The notes: generated by a model from the letters alone, not told the origin. Positions 29,496 through 40,251 are shown, counted from the stretch's first letter. The stretch is DNA of 64,000 bases from Candidatus Saccharimonadota bacterium (GCA_026395405.1 JAPLYU010000001.1:1-64000), one strand, 5' to 3'. A program made the numbers and translations.

Positions 29496-30546
29496 GATTG
29501 ACCAGGTTTGCGCTTTTCTTGAAACCCTTTATCACCACGTCGGCATCGGTTGTAGTAATAATTGTTTGATAATTTTTAAGATATTTTGTTATGGCTTGAC
29601 GGCGCGATGCATCCAGTTCGCTAAACACATCGTCCAGTAGGATGATTGGTTTTGTGTTGGTAATTTGCTCGATGATTTCAACTTCCATAAATTTGATCGC
29701 CAGGACTATAGTTCGAACCTCGCCCCGCGAGGCGACGTCTAGGGCAGAGTAGTTATTAAACTTGAATATGACATCGTGTCGATGTGGTCCGGTGCTGGTA
29801 AAGCCCAAAGCTTTGTCTCGCTCTATATGGCTGTGCAGGTCGTTTAATAGTTTTTGTTTAATATCGCCAATATACGTATTCGAATAGTGGACTGATGCAA
29901 TATTGTGCGACATTGCGATTAAATTGTACTGGTCGTTTAACTTACTGTTTATTTGCTCAATAAATGCAATTCTTTTTTCAATAATATATGCGCCGTATTC
30001 ACTAATCGCAATATCCCACACAAATAATTCATTTTGGCCGACGCTGTGTTTTTTTAGTAAATTGTTACGTTGTTTCAAGGCTCGCTCGTATTTATGAATG
30101 GCGCTTTGGTACATTGGGTCCAACTGGCTGATAAAACGATCGATAAATTGACGCCTGCGGGTTGGCGAGCCGTGCAACAACCTCAAATCGTCCGGTTCGA
30201 ATAAAACAACCGGGTGTCTGAGTTTTGCGGGTAGTCGATACATGGTTTTATCACCAACAACTATCTTTTTCCGACCCGCGGTTAATTCAGGATTATAGGT
30301 TATCGTTCTTTTGATAAAATTATCAAATTCAATATCTATACGCCACCAAGGCGAATCGTAACGAAGAATGTCATTGTCGGTTCCTTTAAACGATGTGCCT
30401 TGAAGCGCAACATAAATTGCCTCGATTATCGACGTTTTTCCACTGCCATTATTCCCAACGATTACCGTAACGGTGGGTGAAAGCGTAATTTTAAACTTAT
30501 CGTGCGAACGAATATTCTCTACAGATAGTTTTTTTACCACCGTCAT
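29488..30546 (-). CDS. recF: DNA replication and repair protein RecF
   Basis: VIVGNNGSGKTSIIEAIYVAL Walker A; PIILLDDVFSELDASRR; adjacent to dnaN. Confidence 0.95.
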   Translation of the reverse strand: MTVVKKLSVENIRSHDKFKITLSPTVTVIVGNNGSGKTSIIEAIYVALQGTSFKGTDNDILRYDSPWWRIDIEFDNFIKRTITYNPELTAGRKKIVVGDKTMYRLPAKLRHPVVLFEPDDLRLLHGSPTRRRQFIDRFISQLDPMYQSAIHKYERALKQRNNLLKKHSVGQNELFVWDIAISEYGAYIIEKRIAFIEQINSKLNDQYNLIAMSHNIASVHYSNTYIGDIKQKLLNDLHSHIERDKALGFTSTGPHRHDVIFKFNNYSALDVASRGEVRTIVLAIKFMEVEIIEQITNTKPIILLDDVFSELDASRRQAITKYLKNYQTIITTTDADVVIKGFKKSANLVNLN

Positions 30547-30558
30547 GACAAGTTATAA

Positions 30559-31659
30559 TTAACTCTTTAAAGGCATAATAATATGGTAATAATCTGTGTC
30601 GGGTTTAGTCGACTTCAGTACGCATGGTGCGATTTTACCACTGAACCGAAATTCAACTTCGTCGCCGTCAATTACCGACAGCGCTTCGCTTAGGTATCGT
30701 GAATTTAATGTAATGTGGCCGTCGCTGGTAACTTTTGCACTTGTTTCTGAATTGTTTTCGCCAAATTGTGACGCGATTGAATGAACCGATAGGGCATTCT
30801 TTTCTTTGTCGGCTGTTATCGTTACACTTCCACCGGATTCCCTGGCAAACAAACCGGCGATTTTAGTTATTCGAATAAAATCGTTTTTATTCAGACTTAC
30901 GGTTGTTTCAGATGACTTTGGTACCAGTTGGCGATAATTTGGGAAATTACCGTCAATCAAACGGCTGATAATTTCAGCGTCGTTAATCCTGAACCTTACT
31001 TGTGTGTCATCGAATAAAATATCGATTTCACTGGAATCGTCGGTAATGTTTCGCATAACTTCAGACAATGTTTGGGTTGGGATAATTGCCGATACTTCGC
31101 TTTTGGTTTCAACCAGGCGTCGTTCTGACAAACGATAACCGTCAGTCGCGGCTAAGAACAATTGTCCTTCAAATGAATTCCAATACACCCCTGTTAAAAT
31201 TGGACGGGTTGAGTCGTTGCTGGTGTTAATAATTGTTTGTGAAACAGCGTGTTTAAAGTCGTCGGTTTTAATGCTGTATTGGATCGATGATGATTCATTG
31301 ATTGTTGGAAGTTCAGGAAATTCATCGGCAATAAACCCGTTGATTGTTGATGTATAAGTTCCGCTTTTTATATGAAGGTTGTCATTTACCACTTTAAGTT
31401 CGATTGATTCTTTGGGTAAACTAGCTATAAATTCTGTCATTAGTTTTGCTGGAATTGTAATTGCACCCTGTTTTACAACTTTTGCACCGATATATTGAGT
31501 TGATGCGATCTCCAAATTTGTTGCGGCTACAAGTAAGCGGTTACCGTCTGTTCGAAGAAGGATATTACTCAGTATTGGTAATTGGGTTTTTGTACTTGCA
31601 ACACGGCCAACGGCAGATAGTGCGCGATTTAGATTTTCTTGGGTGACGGTTAGTTCCAT
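30559..31659 (-). CDS. dnaN: DNA polymerase III subunit beta
   Basis: Sliding clamp sequence, AATDGYRLSER, IDGNFPNYRQLVP; next to dnaA. Confidence 0.96.
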   Translation of the reverse strand: MELTVTQENLNRALSAVGRVASTKTQLPILSNILLRTDGNRLLVAATNLEIASTQYIGAKVVKQGAITIPAKLMTEFIASLPKESIELKVVNDNLHIKSGTYTSTINGFIADEFPELPTINESSSIQYSIKTDDFKHAVSQTIINTSNDSTRPILTGVYWNSFEGQLFLAATDGYRLSERRLVETKSEVSAIIPTQTLSEVMRNITDDSSEIDILFDDTQVRFRINDAEIISRLIDGNFPNYRQLVPKSSETTVSLNKNDFIRITKIAGLFARESGGSVTITADKEKNALSVHSIASQFGENNSETSAKVTSDGHITLNSRYLSEALSVIDGDEVEFRFSGKIAPCVLKSTKPDTDYYHIIMPLKS

Positions 31660-31710
31660 TATTATTACCTTTCTTTAAATTTCATTTTTTAGGTTTATTA
31701 ATAGGTCTTG

Positions 31711-31719
31711 TGGATAATG
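31711..31719 (-). promoter_or_regulatory. DnaA box (TTATCCACA)
   Basis: tgtggataa on + strand, dnaA-dnaN intergenic. Confidence 0.7.
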
Positions 31720-31936
31720 GGTAAAACTTTTATTCAACAGATTAATTCCGTGTAAATTGGGTGTGTTTTCGGCTGTGGAAGGTTGTGGTAAAGACTGTCC
31801 AATACACACAACTTTTACTATCCGAATAACATATTTATATTGTTTATGTAAAGTTATTGGGGATGGGTAATCGCATGATTTACCCTCTTGTTTGCGCAGG
31901 TTGTTCACAATTTTTACCCATGGGTTGAATACAATA

Positions 31937-33313
31937 TTAGGCATACAATTTCTCCCTTATTGAAGCTACTTGTTCGCGAATAAGAAAATCTAATTTGATA
32001 GCTTTTTCAATTTTCTCAATCGAGTGGATTGCTGTGGTGTGATCTTTTCGCCCCAATTCACGTGCGATTTTTGGAAAACTCAGGTGTAATTCGCTTCGCA
32101 GTAGGTACATTGCAATTTGCCTAGGGACAACAATGTATTTATCTCGTTTTTCGCCGCAAATCTCGTCTAGTTCTAATTGGAAATGTTTGGCGGTCTTATC
32201 AATAATCTGTTTGCTGGACAGGTGTTGTGGTCGCGAATGGCGAATGTTCCCCAGTAGTCCTTCAGCAGTCGAAATATCCGGTTCAATCCCTCGCATTTCG
32301 GCATAAGCCAGCAACTGATTTAATGCACCTTCAAGTTCACGGATATTAGTTTTTATGTTGGTTGCTAGATATTCAGTGGTTTCATGATTCAGGGTTACGC
32401 CGGATTGCGCAGCTTTAATGGTTAAAATTGCACATCGGGTTTCAAAATCAGGCATTTGGATATCAATTGCCATACCCATTTCAAAACGGCTTCGCAAACG
32501 TTCAGTTAGAGTTGGAATGCTTTTAGGTGGTTTGTCGCTACTGATAATAATTTGTTTATTGTTTTGGTGCAGGTGATTAAAAGTGTGAAAGAATTCTTCC
32601 TGAGTTTTTTCCTTGCCGGCGATAAACTGCATGTCATCAACGATTAATACATCGACATTGCGGTATTTTTCAGAAAAACCCTTTTTCTTGAACCGAATAT
32701 GGTCTAAAAATTCACTAACAAAAGTTTCTGAACTAATATATAAAACCCGGATTTTTGGATCTTTTTTAATGATTTCATTACCAATTGCCTGGGCAAGGTG
32801 AGTTTTACCCAAACCAACACCACCATACAAATACAGCGGGTTGTATTTAACTCCCGGATTAGCAGCAACTGCTTGGCTTGCTGTATATGCCAAGTCATTA
32901 CTGGAACCAACGATGAAATTATCAAATGAATATCGTGGGTTTAGGTTGCCAACAGAAGTTTGACCGATTTTTGATTTATTATTAACAGACAGTAACCCGT
33001 CAATATCAGTATTCGGCGTAGTGGCGGTGGTTGTTTCGCGGCTGGAACGCGAGTGTTTGCCGGACGTGTTGATGGTGTAGGTGATTTGTTTCGGGTTAAT
33101 GCCGTTTTTAGACAAAACGCCACGAACCTGATCGTTGAATTTAACTTCGAATTGTTTTTTAGCAAAAATATTTGGAACGGAGATGACGATGCCGGCTTCG
33201 TTTTGGTCTAGCAGTTCAGTGTTTTTAAACCACGTCGTAAAAGTAGCATGTGAAACCGAAAGTTCGATTTCTCCAAGCACACTTTGCCACAACGCCGCAT
33301 TTTGCATTTTCAT
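31937..33313 (-). CDS. dnaA: Chromosomal replication initiator protein DnaA
   Basis: YLYGGVGLGKTHLAQAIGNE, DVLIVDDMQFIAGKEKTQEEFFHTFN, ELGRKDHTTAIHSIEKIEK. Confidence 0.97.
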   Translation of the reverse strand: MKMQNAALWQSVLGEIELSVSHATFTTWFKNTELLDQNEAGIVISVPNIFAKKQFEVKFNDQVRGVLSKNGINPKQITYTINTSGKHSRSSRETTTATTPNTDIDGLLSVNNKSKIGQTSVGNLNPRYSFDNFIVGSSNDLAYTASQAVAANPGVKYNPLYLYGGVGLGKTHLAQAIGNEIIKKDPKIRVLYISSETFVSEFLDHIRFKKKGFSEKYRNVDVLIVDDMQFIAGKEKTQEEFFHTFNHLHQNNKQIIISSDKPPKSIPTLTERLRSRFEMGMAIDIQMPDFETRCAILTIKAAQSGVTLNHETTEYLATNIKTNIRELEGALNQLLAYAEMRGIEPDISTAEGLLGNIRHSRPQHLSSKQIIDKTAKHFQLELDEICGEKRDKYIVVPRQIAMYLLRSELHLSFPKIARELGRKDHTTAIHSIEKIEKAIKLDFLIREQVASIREKLYA

Positions 33314-33363
33314 CCCTCTTCCTCAACACGATTTATTACTTATAACTATAGCGAACATTGGGG

Positions 33364-33457
33364 TTTTCCACAACCCAGACGGTAGTGTAGAAACCACCAC
33401 GAATTAGGGGTAGGGGTTATACACAGCAGGCGACTACCCCAATAAATATGTGGAAAA
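33364..33457. promoter_or_regulatory. Putative oriC DnaA-box cluster
   Basis: TTTTCCACA (33364, +), TTATACACA (33417, +), TTTTCCACA (33449-33457, -) upstream of dnaA. Confidence 0.7.
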
Positions 33458-33561
33458 ACATCAGTTTTTAGGGGACAACTTTCTATACCAAACAATCCAA
33501 TCCGTAAAATTTCAAGCCTTATCTTGCTAAAAGAGGTGATTTTAGGTAGAATAGTACAGAT

Positions 33562-33699
33562 ATGCCAAAAAGAACATTCCAACCACACACAAGGCACCGC
33601 GCCAAGACTCACGGATTTCGTGCACGTATTTCGACCAAAGCCGGACGAAACGTCGTCAAACGACGTCGCGTAAAGGGTCGCGCAAAGTTAACCGCCTAA
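33562..33699 (+). CDS. rpmH: 50S ribosomal protein L34 (45 aa, absent from ORF track)
   Basis: [45 protein letters not shown]. Confidence 0.96.
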   Translation: MPKRTFQPHTRHRAKTHGFRARISTKAGRNVVKRRRVKGRAKLTA

Positions 33700-33740
33700 T
33701 CTGGCTATTAGAATTTAGAATATAGCTAGTAGCAATAAAT

Positions 33741-33762
33741 AGCAGCGCAAAGCTGCTTTTTT
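33741..33762 (+). terminator. Hairpin terminator after rpmH
   Basis: agcagc-gcaaa-gctgctttttt. Confidence 0.65.
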
Positions 33763-33880
33763 GTTTGGATTAACCCAGCAATTTTCTAATTTTTATTCCT
33801 TACGCCATATTCCAATAGCCACCTTCCATATTCTATTTCTCATTTCCCAACCCCTAAACCCCAGTGCTATACTTGTACTG

Positions 33881-34264
33881 ATGATTCCATTTATTAATCG
33901 CTTTCATGGCCACAGCAGCCTAAACTATGTGTACAAAAACGGCCAAGCGGTCCGCAGTCACTTTGTTACTCTTAAATTTGTACCCAATAAACATCGTGAA
34001 TCGTCCAGGGCGGCGGTAGTCATCAGCAAAAAAACATTGAAAAGCGCTGTTCGTCGTAACCGAATTCGTAGGCGGGTATATGAACAAGTTAGGTTGCGCC
34101 TATCAAATCTAAAGGCAGTTTACGACATTGTATTTATCGTAACTTCCAGTGAATTTATTAATTTATCACCCACCGAAATGTCTGAGCAAATCGACCAGCT
34201 TTTCGATGGTGCCAGAATAATTGACAAGAAAAAGGCTGTGAAAACAGCGCCAAAAAATCCATAA
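33881..34264 (+). CDS. rnpA: Ribonuclease P protein component
   Basis: AAVVISKKTLKSAVRRNRIRRRVYEQVR; between rpmH and yidC; start 33881 preferred. Confidence 0.93.
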   Translation: MIPFINRFHGHSSLNYVYKNGQAVRSHFVTLKFVPNKHRESSRAAVVISKKTLKSAVRRNRIRRRVYEQVRLRLSNLKAVYDIVFIVTSSEFINLSPTEMSEQIDQLFDGARIIDKKKAVKTAPKNP

Positions 34265-34315
34265 ACTGGTATAATATACGCATAATACTAGTGCCGGTTT
34301 GGAGTTTTTACGCCT

Positions 34316-35275
34316 GTGGATATTTTTCAACTTTTAATTGTTCAACCAATATTTAACCTGTTAATTGTCATTTACAGTATCATTCCTGGGGGCGATTTTG
34401 GTGTTGCCGTAATTATTTTTACAGTTCTGGTTCGTCTGGCAATGTGGCCACTGGTTAAAAAACAACTTCACCAAACCAAAGCTATGCAAAAGATGCAACC
34501 GGAGCTTGCCAGGATAAAAAAGGAAACCAAAGGCAACAAACAGCTTGAAGGCGTCAAAATGATGGAGCTTTACAAAAAGCACGACATCAGTCCATTTCGT
34601 TCAATTGGCATTCTATTGATTCAAGTCCCTATTTTTATCGCTCTTTATCAGGTGATTCAGATTTTCACTTTGCATCGGGACAAAATTGATCAATACACCT
34701 ATGCGTTCGTAAAAGCCCTAGCTCCGGTCCAAGACTTGATTGCACACCCAGAACACTTTAACGAAACCTCACTTGGGATTATCAGCATGACGGGACGAGC
34801 CCTAACGACCAACCCATTCTCGATAAATATCGTTTTGATGATTCTGGCAATCGGCGCAGCTTATACGCAGTACATTATGGCCAAACAAATTACGCCTAAA
34901 AACAAAAGTAAAAAACGACTTCGCGACATTATGTCCGAAGCTTCCGCTGGCAAAGAAGCCGATAAAAGCGAGATGAATTCAATCATGATGGGATCAATGA
35001 CCAAATTCTTGCCGGTCATGATGTTCCTGATTATCATAAACTTGCCGGGCGCAATTGCGCTTTATTACACAGTTTCAAATATCGTTGCAGTTTTCCAACA
35101 AAGCCGAGTACTCAAAGAAGACACCGACGAAATGATTGAGATAGCAGACGAAGCGCCAGTAACTGTACACAAAAAGGCAACCGCCAAAGCGCGCGCCAAA
35201 GACGCTCAACCGGCAACAATAATTCGTATCAAAGCCAAAGACCAGGGTAGTTGGCAGGGTAAAAAGAAAGGGTAA
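34316..35275 (+). CDS. yidC: Membrane protein insertase YidC/Oxa1
   Basis: AVIIFTVLVRLAMWPLVKKQLHQTKAMQKMQPELARIKKETKGN; GTG start. Confidence 0.95.
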   Translation: MDIFQLLIVQPIFNLLIVIYSIIPGGDFGVAVIIFTVLVRLAMWPLVKKQLHQTKAMQKMQPELARIKKETKGNKQLEGVKMMELYKKHDISPFRSIGILLIQVPIFIALYQVIQIFTLHRDKIDQYTYAFVKALAPVQDLIAHPEHFNETSLGIISMTGRALTTNPFSINIVLMILAIGAAYTQYIMAKQITPKNKSKKRLRDIMSEASAGKEADKSEMNSIMMGSMTKFLPVMMFLIIINLPGAIALYYTVSNIVAVFQQSRVLKEDTDEMIEIADEAPVTVHKKATAKARAKDAQPATIIRIKAKDQGSWQGKKKG

Positions 35276-35277
35276 CC

Positions 35278-35739
35278 ATGAACAAAGAAGAATCAGTTCA
35301 ATTCGCACAAAAATATCTTGAAGATTTACTATCTTTTTTCGGTGCCAATATTACAGTGTCATCAACTTGCGACGAGGACGTTATCGAACTATCTGTGCCG
35401 TCAAACGAGCTTAACAGCCTGCTGATTGGCCGTAACGCCGAGACGCTACGCAGTTTGCAATACATTGTCTCGACGGTCCTACGCAGCAAAGACGCGCTGT
35501 TGACGCGTGTTAATGTCGACATAGCCGACTATAAAAAGCAACGAGCCGATCGTATTGCCGCCCAGGCCCGTGAATGGATAGAAGAAGTCAAAAAGACCGG
35601 GGACTCCAAGGTGGTTAATATGAACGCCGCTGACCGCCGCATTGTCCACAAAGTTGCCAGTGAATATGGCGACATCCAGACATTTTCCGAAGGCGAAGGA
35701 TTTGACCGTAAGCTTACAATTGCCCAAGCCGGCTCATAG
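35278..35739 (+). CDS. Jag/KhpB R3H-domain RNA-binding protein
   Basis: LLIGRNAETLRSLQYIVSTVL (KH), MNAADRRIVHKVASEYGDIQTFSEGEG (R3H). Confidence 0.92.
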   Translation: MNKEESVQFAQKYLEDLLSFFGANITVSSTCDEDVIELSVPSNELNSLLIGRNAETLRSLQYIVSTVLRSKDALLTRVNVDIADYKKQRADRIAAQAREWIEEVKKTGDSKVVNMNAADRRIVHKVASEYGDIQTFSEGEGFDRKLTIAQAGS

Positions 35740-35744
35740 CTAGC

Positions 35745-35823
35745 AAATGGAATGTAGCTATTGGCTATTAGCTATTGGCTCGAACAGTATTTGCCATATT
35801 CTAATAGCCAAATTCCAAACGCC
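35745..35823. repeat. Dispersed ATTGGCTATT / GGAATNTGG repeat cluster
   Basis: ggaatgtagctattggctattagctattggc ... gccatattctaatagccaaattcc. Confidence 0.6.
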
Positions 35824-35826
35824 AAC

Positions 35827-36933
35827 TCAAGGTCTAATGTAGTTTCGTATAGCGTCGATATACACGCTGTAAGTTTGTTTTGCCATACGTGCCCACGAGT
35901 ATTTTGCGATTTGTTTATAGCCTTCAGCGATTAGGTTTTTGCGCAGGTTTTCACCACTTATAACTTCATCAATTGCCCGCGCCATGTCGTCCGTATCCAA
36001 CGGGTTGAAATAGTGTGCTGCATCGTCATAGATCTCTGGCAGACAAGTTGCGTTACTGCTAACTACTGGCGCTCCATAACCCATTGCTTCCAGTCCGGGC
36101 AGTCCAAACCCCTCTAGTAGTGACGGGAAAACATAGGCCGCTGTGTTTTGATACAACCAGTCGCGTTGCGGGGTTGGCAAAAAGTCGGTAAAGTGGATAT
36201 TTTTATACCCTTTTCTTTCAAAATGTTTTTTGTTTATCTGGGCACTGGCGTTGATTTTGCCTACTAATATTAATCCCAAATCAGGATATTTTTTCAGCAG
36301 TTTCTGATGAGCTTCCCCTAGCCTTTTAATATTTTTATAATCGCTTTGTTGACCGACATACATAATATATCGATTGAATGGGTGCTGATAGGGTACGACT
36401 TCACTTACGAAAATATCGGCTGATTCGGGTGTAATTGCGATTTTGTCTGGCGACAACTTTTTATCGAACGCTAACAGTTCGTTTTTCGTGAATTTACTCG
36501 GTGTTATTATAAACCTGCTGGTTTTTAATACGCGCCTGAAAACGAACCTGCCAATAACCTGTTTGAAGTGAAAAATTAACCAGTTTTTATCGGAATTATA
36601 AGTTTTTAACAGCGACAAATCATGAAAAGTCGTCACATGGGCGCCCTTATACAAAATCGGTTGTTGAGGCATACAAAAATGTACTAAATCCGGGTGTAAT
36701 TCGTCTAAGAAAAACTTGAAACCAATCTGTTCCGACAGCGAATAGTTGTCATATTTTACAGTCCTAACATGAAAATTATCGTTTGTTGGTTTCCAAAAAT
36801 CTTTGTCTTTTTCCGGTACCAAAACTGTGTAATATGAAACCTCGTCTATTTTTTGCAGATAATGCAATAATCGTTCGACATACATTCCTGTCGATGTGTT
36901 GATAATTCTGGCATCTATCGCGATATGACGCAT
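35827..36933 (-). CDS. Glycosyltransferase family 4
   Basis: YVFPSLLEGFGLPGLEAMGYGAPVVSSNATCLPEI. Confidence 0.9.
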   Translation of the reverse strand: MRHIAIDARIINTSTGMYVERLLHYLQKIDEVSYYTVLVPEKDKDFWKPTNDNFHVRTVKYDNYSLSEQIGFKFFLDELHPDLVHFCMPQQPILYKGAHVTTFHDLSLLKTYNSDKNWLIFHFKQVIGRFVFRRVLKTSRFIITPSKFTKNELLAFDKKLSPDKIAITPESADIFVSEVVPYQHPFNRYIMYVGQQSDYKNIKRLGEAHQKLLKKYPDLGLILVGKINASAQINKKHFERKGYKNIHFTDFLPTPQRDWLYQNTAAYVFPSLLEGFGLPGLEAMGYGAPVVSSNATCLPEIYDDAAHYFNPLDTDDMARAIDEVISGENLRKNLIAEGYKQIAKYSWARMAKQTYSVYIDAIRNYIRP

Positions 36934-36971
36934 TGATTCAAGTATATCATTTGGGCCAGTTAAGGTGCCTA

Positions 36972-37616
36972 CTATCCTTTAAGTGACCACTTCATTTTAT
37001 CAAAAACTTGCTGTGAATCTATTTGCCAAGACGAGCCTCCGCCAAGGTTTAGTGTATTTGGTTTTATTGATTCATCAGCAATAATTTCGGGGTCGTGTTC
37101 CTCGGGTGTCTTTTGTTTGAATATTTCTATCCAATTTTTCGATCCTTCATCAACTATACCAACTACGCCTTCAACATCTTGAGCAACTGACACGTCTGAT
37201 CCTTCTCTTCGTATTTTTGCATTTAATGCACGAGTTGTCGTACCTTCGAAAACCCATCCTGCGGAATAATCAACAACCTGCGCTGTACTGTCGGGGTTGA
37301 ATCTTGCAAGAAATGTACCCCTAACGTATTCAGGTCTCTTCAATTGTTCCGATTTATTAAATCTGGTCGACGTGTCGACTAAAAAGTAAAATTCTTTACC
37401 GGCTTTTATGACTAGCTCTAACTCCTGGGATACGCCAGTTTGAAGATCGCATTCGGAACCCATAGTCTGACCAGGATTTCGCGGACGGGGGAATTCATAA
37501 ACAACCCCGGGTTCTAGAAAGTTCGACTCATAATTATCTCTTAAGTCTTTTTCTAATAACTCAACTGGAGTTAATTCTGCCTTTTCACCTCTTTCGCCTT
37601 GACCAGTCAGTGCCAT
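36972..37616 (-). CDS. Hypothetical protein (214 aa)
   Basis: Intact ORF, no recognised family. Confidence 0.5.
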   Translation of the reverse strand: MALTGQGERGEKAELTPVELLEKDLRDNYESNFLEPGVVYEFPRPRNPGQTMGSECDLQTGVSQELELVIKAGKEFYFLVDTSTRFNKSEQLKRPEYVRGTFLARFNPDSTAQVVDYSAGWVFEGTTTRALNAKIRREGSDVSVAQDVEGVVGIVDEGSKNWIEIFKQKTPEEHDPEIIADESIKPNTLNLGGGSSWQIDSQQVFDKMKWSLKG

Positions 37617-37685
37617 GAAACCTCCTATCTACATGAATCTATGCATATATAATAGCATCTTTTATACACACTGTCGATTAAATGT

Positions 37686-38177
37686 TTATGCTTTTGACTT
37701 AACAAAGACAAAGTTGCGATACATTAAATAATTCCAAGTCAGTGATGCGGCGGTTGCCAGGCCCTTACCTAGAAATAATACCAAATAGTTCGCCTTAAAC
37801 CACGAACCCAGCAAATCACCCAGCCACACAACTGGAGCGCTGTTGGTAAACCATGGGCCCAGTAGTAAATTTACCCCTTCAATGATTACTGGCTGGATTA
37901 CCCACATGCCGATTACTGTGATAATTATAAAATAAACTACATGCTTACCGGTTATATTTTTGGCTTTGAAAGTATACGATTTATTGGTGAAAAAACTAAA
38001 AACCATCGCGACAGACGTCGAAACAAAGTTGCTTGGAATATTAGGAAAACCTCCGAATACAACCAACACAAATAAAATTCCCCAATCAATAACCGTAGCA
38101 CCTAGGCCGACCGTGACAAAACGGATTTGTTCAGCGTACTTTTTTATTAGGTTTTTCAACGTTACTTTCCTCGACAT
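37686..38177 (-). CDS. GtrA family membrane protein
   Basis: IRFVTVGLGATVIDWGILFVLV, four TM segments, ends NYLMYRNFVF. Confidence 0.85.
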   Translation of the reverse strand: MSRKVTLKNLIKKYAEQIRFVTVGLGATVIDWGILFVLVVFGGFPNIPSNFVSTSVAMVFSFFTNKSYTFKAKNITGKHVVYFIIITVIGMWVIQPVIIEGVNLLLGPWFTNSAPVVWLGDLLGSWFKANYLVLFLGKGLATAASLTWNYLMYRNFVFVKSKA

Positions 38178-39090
38178 AATAAAGCGGGCGCTGTTTTACC
38201 TCTTTGAAAATGCGTCCGATATATTCACCTATGACGCCTAAGGACAACAGCTGAACGCCGCCCAAGAATAATACGACTGCCATTAATGACGGATAGCCGG
38301 CAACGGTATCGCCAAATAGGGCAGCTTTAAAGATTACGACAATCAGGTAAATAAAAGCGGCGGCCGATACAATTACTCCAATAAAAGAAGAAATTCGCAG
38401 TGGTGTCGTGGAAAACGAAGTAATCCCATCGATTGCTAGGTTAATTAGTTTTCGGTAGTTTTGCTTAATTTCACCAGCAGCGCGTGGGTCGCGGTCGTAG
38501 GTAATTTCCTTCTTTTTATATCCTATCCAGCTGAACATGCCTTTGGTATAGCGTTCGGATTCGCGCAGTTGTTTTAAGGCTTCGACACAACGTTTGTCCA
38601 GTAGTCTAAAATCGCCGGTATTTCGGGGGATTTTAATCAATTGCCCCTGGGTCATTTTGTTTAATAACCAATAATAGGTGTTGGCGGTCACAATTTTTAT
38701 CCAAGTTTCACCTTCGCGGCTGCTTCGTTTCGCGTAAACGTCATCATATCCCTCTTCCCAGAATTTAATCATTTTTGGAATCAGTTCTGGCGGATCTTGC
38801 AAATCGGCATCAATAATTACAGTCGCATCACCCGTCACGTGGTCTAGGCCGGCAATCATACCGATTTCTTTGCCGAAATTACGCGATAGACTGACATATT
38901 TAACACGGTCGTCTTTTTTGGCGTAATCTTTGATTATCTCTAGGGTTTTATCTCGGCTACCGTCATCGGCGAACAAAAACTCGAATTCATACGATTTATT
39001 GTCATTAGCTAGTTTACCGATACGTTGGTAAAGGTGTTCTAAAACTTCTTGCTCGTTATAAGCGGGGATCAATATGCTAATTTTTTTCAT
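38131..39090 (-). CDS. Glycosyltransferase family 2, GtrB/DPM1-like with C-terminal TM pair
   Basis: ISILIPAYNEQEVL, FADDGSRDKTLE, IDADLQDPPELIPKM; overlaps gtrA. Confidence 0.92.
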   Translation of the reverse strand: MKKISILIPAYNEQEVLEHLYQRIGKLANDNKSYEFEFLFADDGSRDKTLEIIKDYAKKDDRVKYVSLSRNFGKEIGMIAGLDHVTGDATVIIDADLQDPPELIPKMIKFWEEGYDDVYAKRSSREGETWIKIVTANTYYWLLNKMTQGQLIKIPRNTGDFRLLDKRCVEALKQLRESERYTKGMFSWIGYKKKEITYDRDPRAAGEIKQNYRKLINLAIDGITSFSTTPLRISSFIGVIVSAAAFIYLIVVIFKAALFGDTVAGYPSLMAVVLFLGGVQLLSLGVIGEYIGRIFKEVKQRPLYYVEESNVEKPNKKVR

Positions 39091-39120
39091 CAGTACTAGT
39101 ATAACATTAACAGCGGCAAG

Positions 39121-40251
39121 CTAACTTTTTAATAAAGTTTCGACTTTGTTAAATATTATCTCGGCGTTTTTAGCGGGCGAGAAGTTATTTAACCGCTTTT
39201 TGCCTTTTTCGACTAATTCTTTTTGCAAATCGTGATTACCTATTAACTTTTTGATTGCTCCGCAAAAACTGTCACTATCCCCAACTTTGGCAAATAGTGC
39301 TGCATCTCCTGCAACCTCGCGTAAAACTGGGATATCGGACGCAATAACCGGGCAACCACTGGCCATTGCCTCTAGGACTGGAATCCCGAAGCCTTCGTAT
39401 GTTGAAGGCATTACATAAAGGCTGGCTTGTTGGAAGAACGCTGGGCCGTCATCACCATCAATAAAACCGACATGGATAACATTTTCACCAGCTTCTTTGG
39501 CGTCATCGATTGCTTTTCGGCTTTTTTCAGTTTTCCAGCCGTTACCACCGGCCAGCACTAAACAACATTCGTCCTTAATGGAGTTGGGGAGTTTGCGGTA
39601 GGCTTCAATCAGCGTTGGCAAATCCTTGCGTGGCTCCAATGTGCCGACAAAATATATAAATTTTTCGGTAGGGATTCCGTATTTTTTATGGATTTCGTTA
39701 TTATTTTTTCGCAGGTATTTTGAATCAGGCGGTATGGTCGTGACTATGCATTTATCGGGTGAAACCGAAAATTCTTTGACGATTTCGGCTTTGACGGCTT
39801 CAGACGGAGTAATTATTATATCTGCTTGCTTAACCGAGCGGGGGACGACGCGTTGCAGGTGCGGAAGGTTATTTATTTCTACAGCGTCAGGATAATACAT
39901 ATAGGTCAGGTCATGAATTACAGTGGCGCGCAATTTAGATTTAATTGTTGGCCAAGTCGCAAAGTTCGGGAAAATGGTTAAATCAACCCTTGGCAATAAA
40001 ACATCAAACGGTGGCGCAAAATTATAACTTTGTGATTTAGCATATACGCGAAGGGGAACCAAGCTATTTTTTTCAAGAGTTTGCTTTAACTTAATTTTTG
40101 GTTCCGGTTGACGATTAAAAAAATCGAAATAGGATGCGAAAGTTACGATATTGGGGTTTTCATCCAATGCCTCGACCAGCATTTTTGTATAACTGGCAAC
40201 ACCCGACATATTTTTGCTGGCTAGACTGCTGACTTCAACTCGAATTTTCAT
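39121..40251 (-). CDS. Glycosyltransferase family 4
   Basis: YFVGTLEPRKDLPTLIEAY; PSTYEGFGIPVLEAMASGCPVIAS. Confidence 0.92.
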   Translation of the reverse strand: MKIRVEVSSLASKNMSGVASYTKMLVEALDENPNIVTFASYFDFFNRQPEPKIKLKQTLEKNSLVPLRVYAKSQSYNFAPPFDVLLPRVDLTIFPNFATWPTIKSKLRATVIHDLTYMYYPDAVEINNLPHLQRVVPRSVKQADIIITPSEAVKAEIVKEFSVSPDKCIVTTIPPDSKYLRKNNNEIHKKYGIPTEKFIYFVGTLEPRKDLPTLIEAYRKLPNSIKDECCLVLAGGNGWKTEKSRKAIDDAKEAGENVIHVGFIDGDDGPAFFQQASLYVMPSTYEGFGIPVLEAMASGCPVIASDIPVLREVAGDAALFAKVGDSDSFCGAIKKLIGNHDLQKELVEKGKKRLNNFSPAKNAEIIFNKVETLLKS

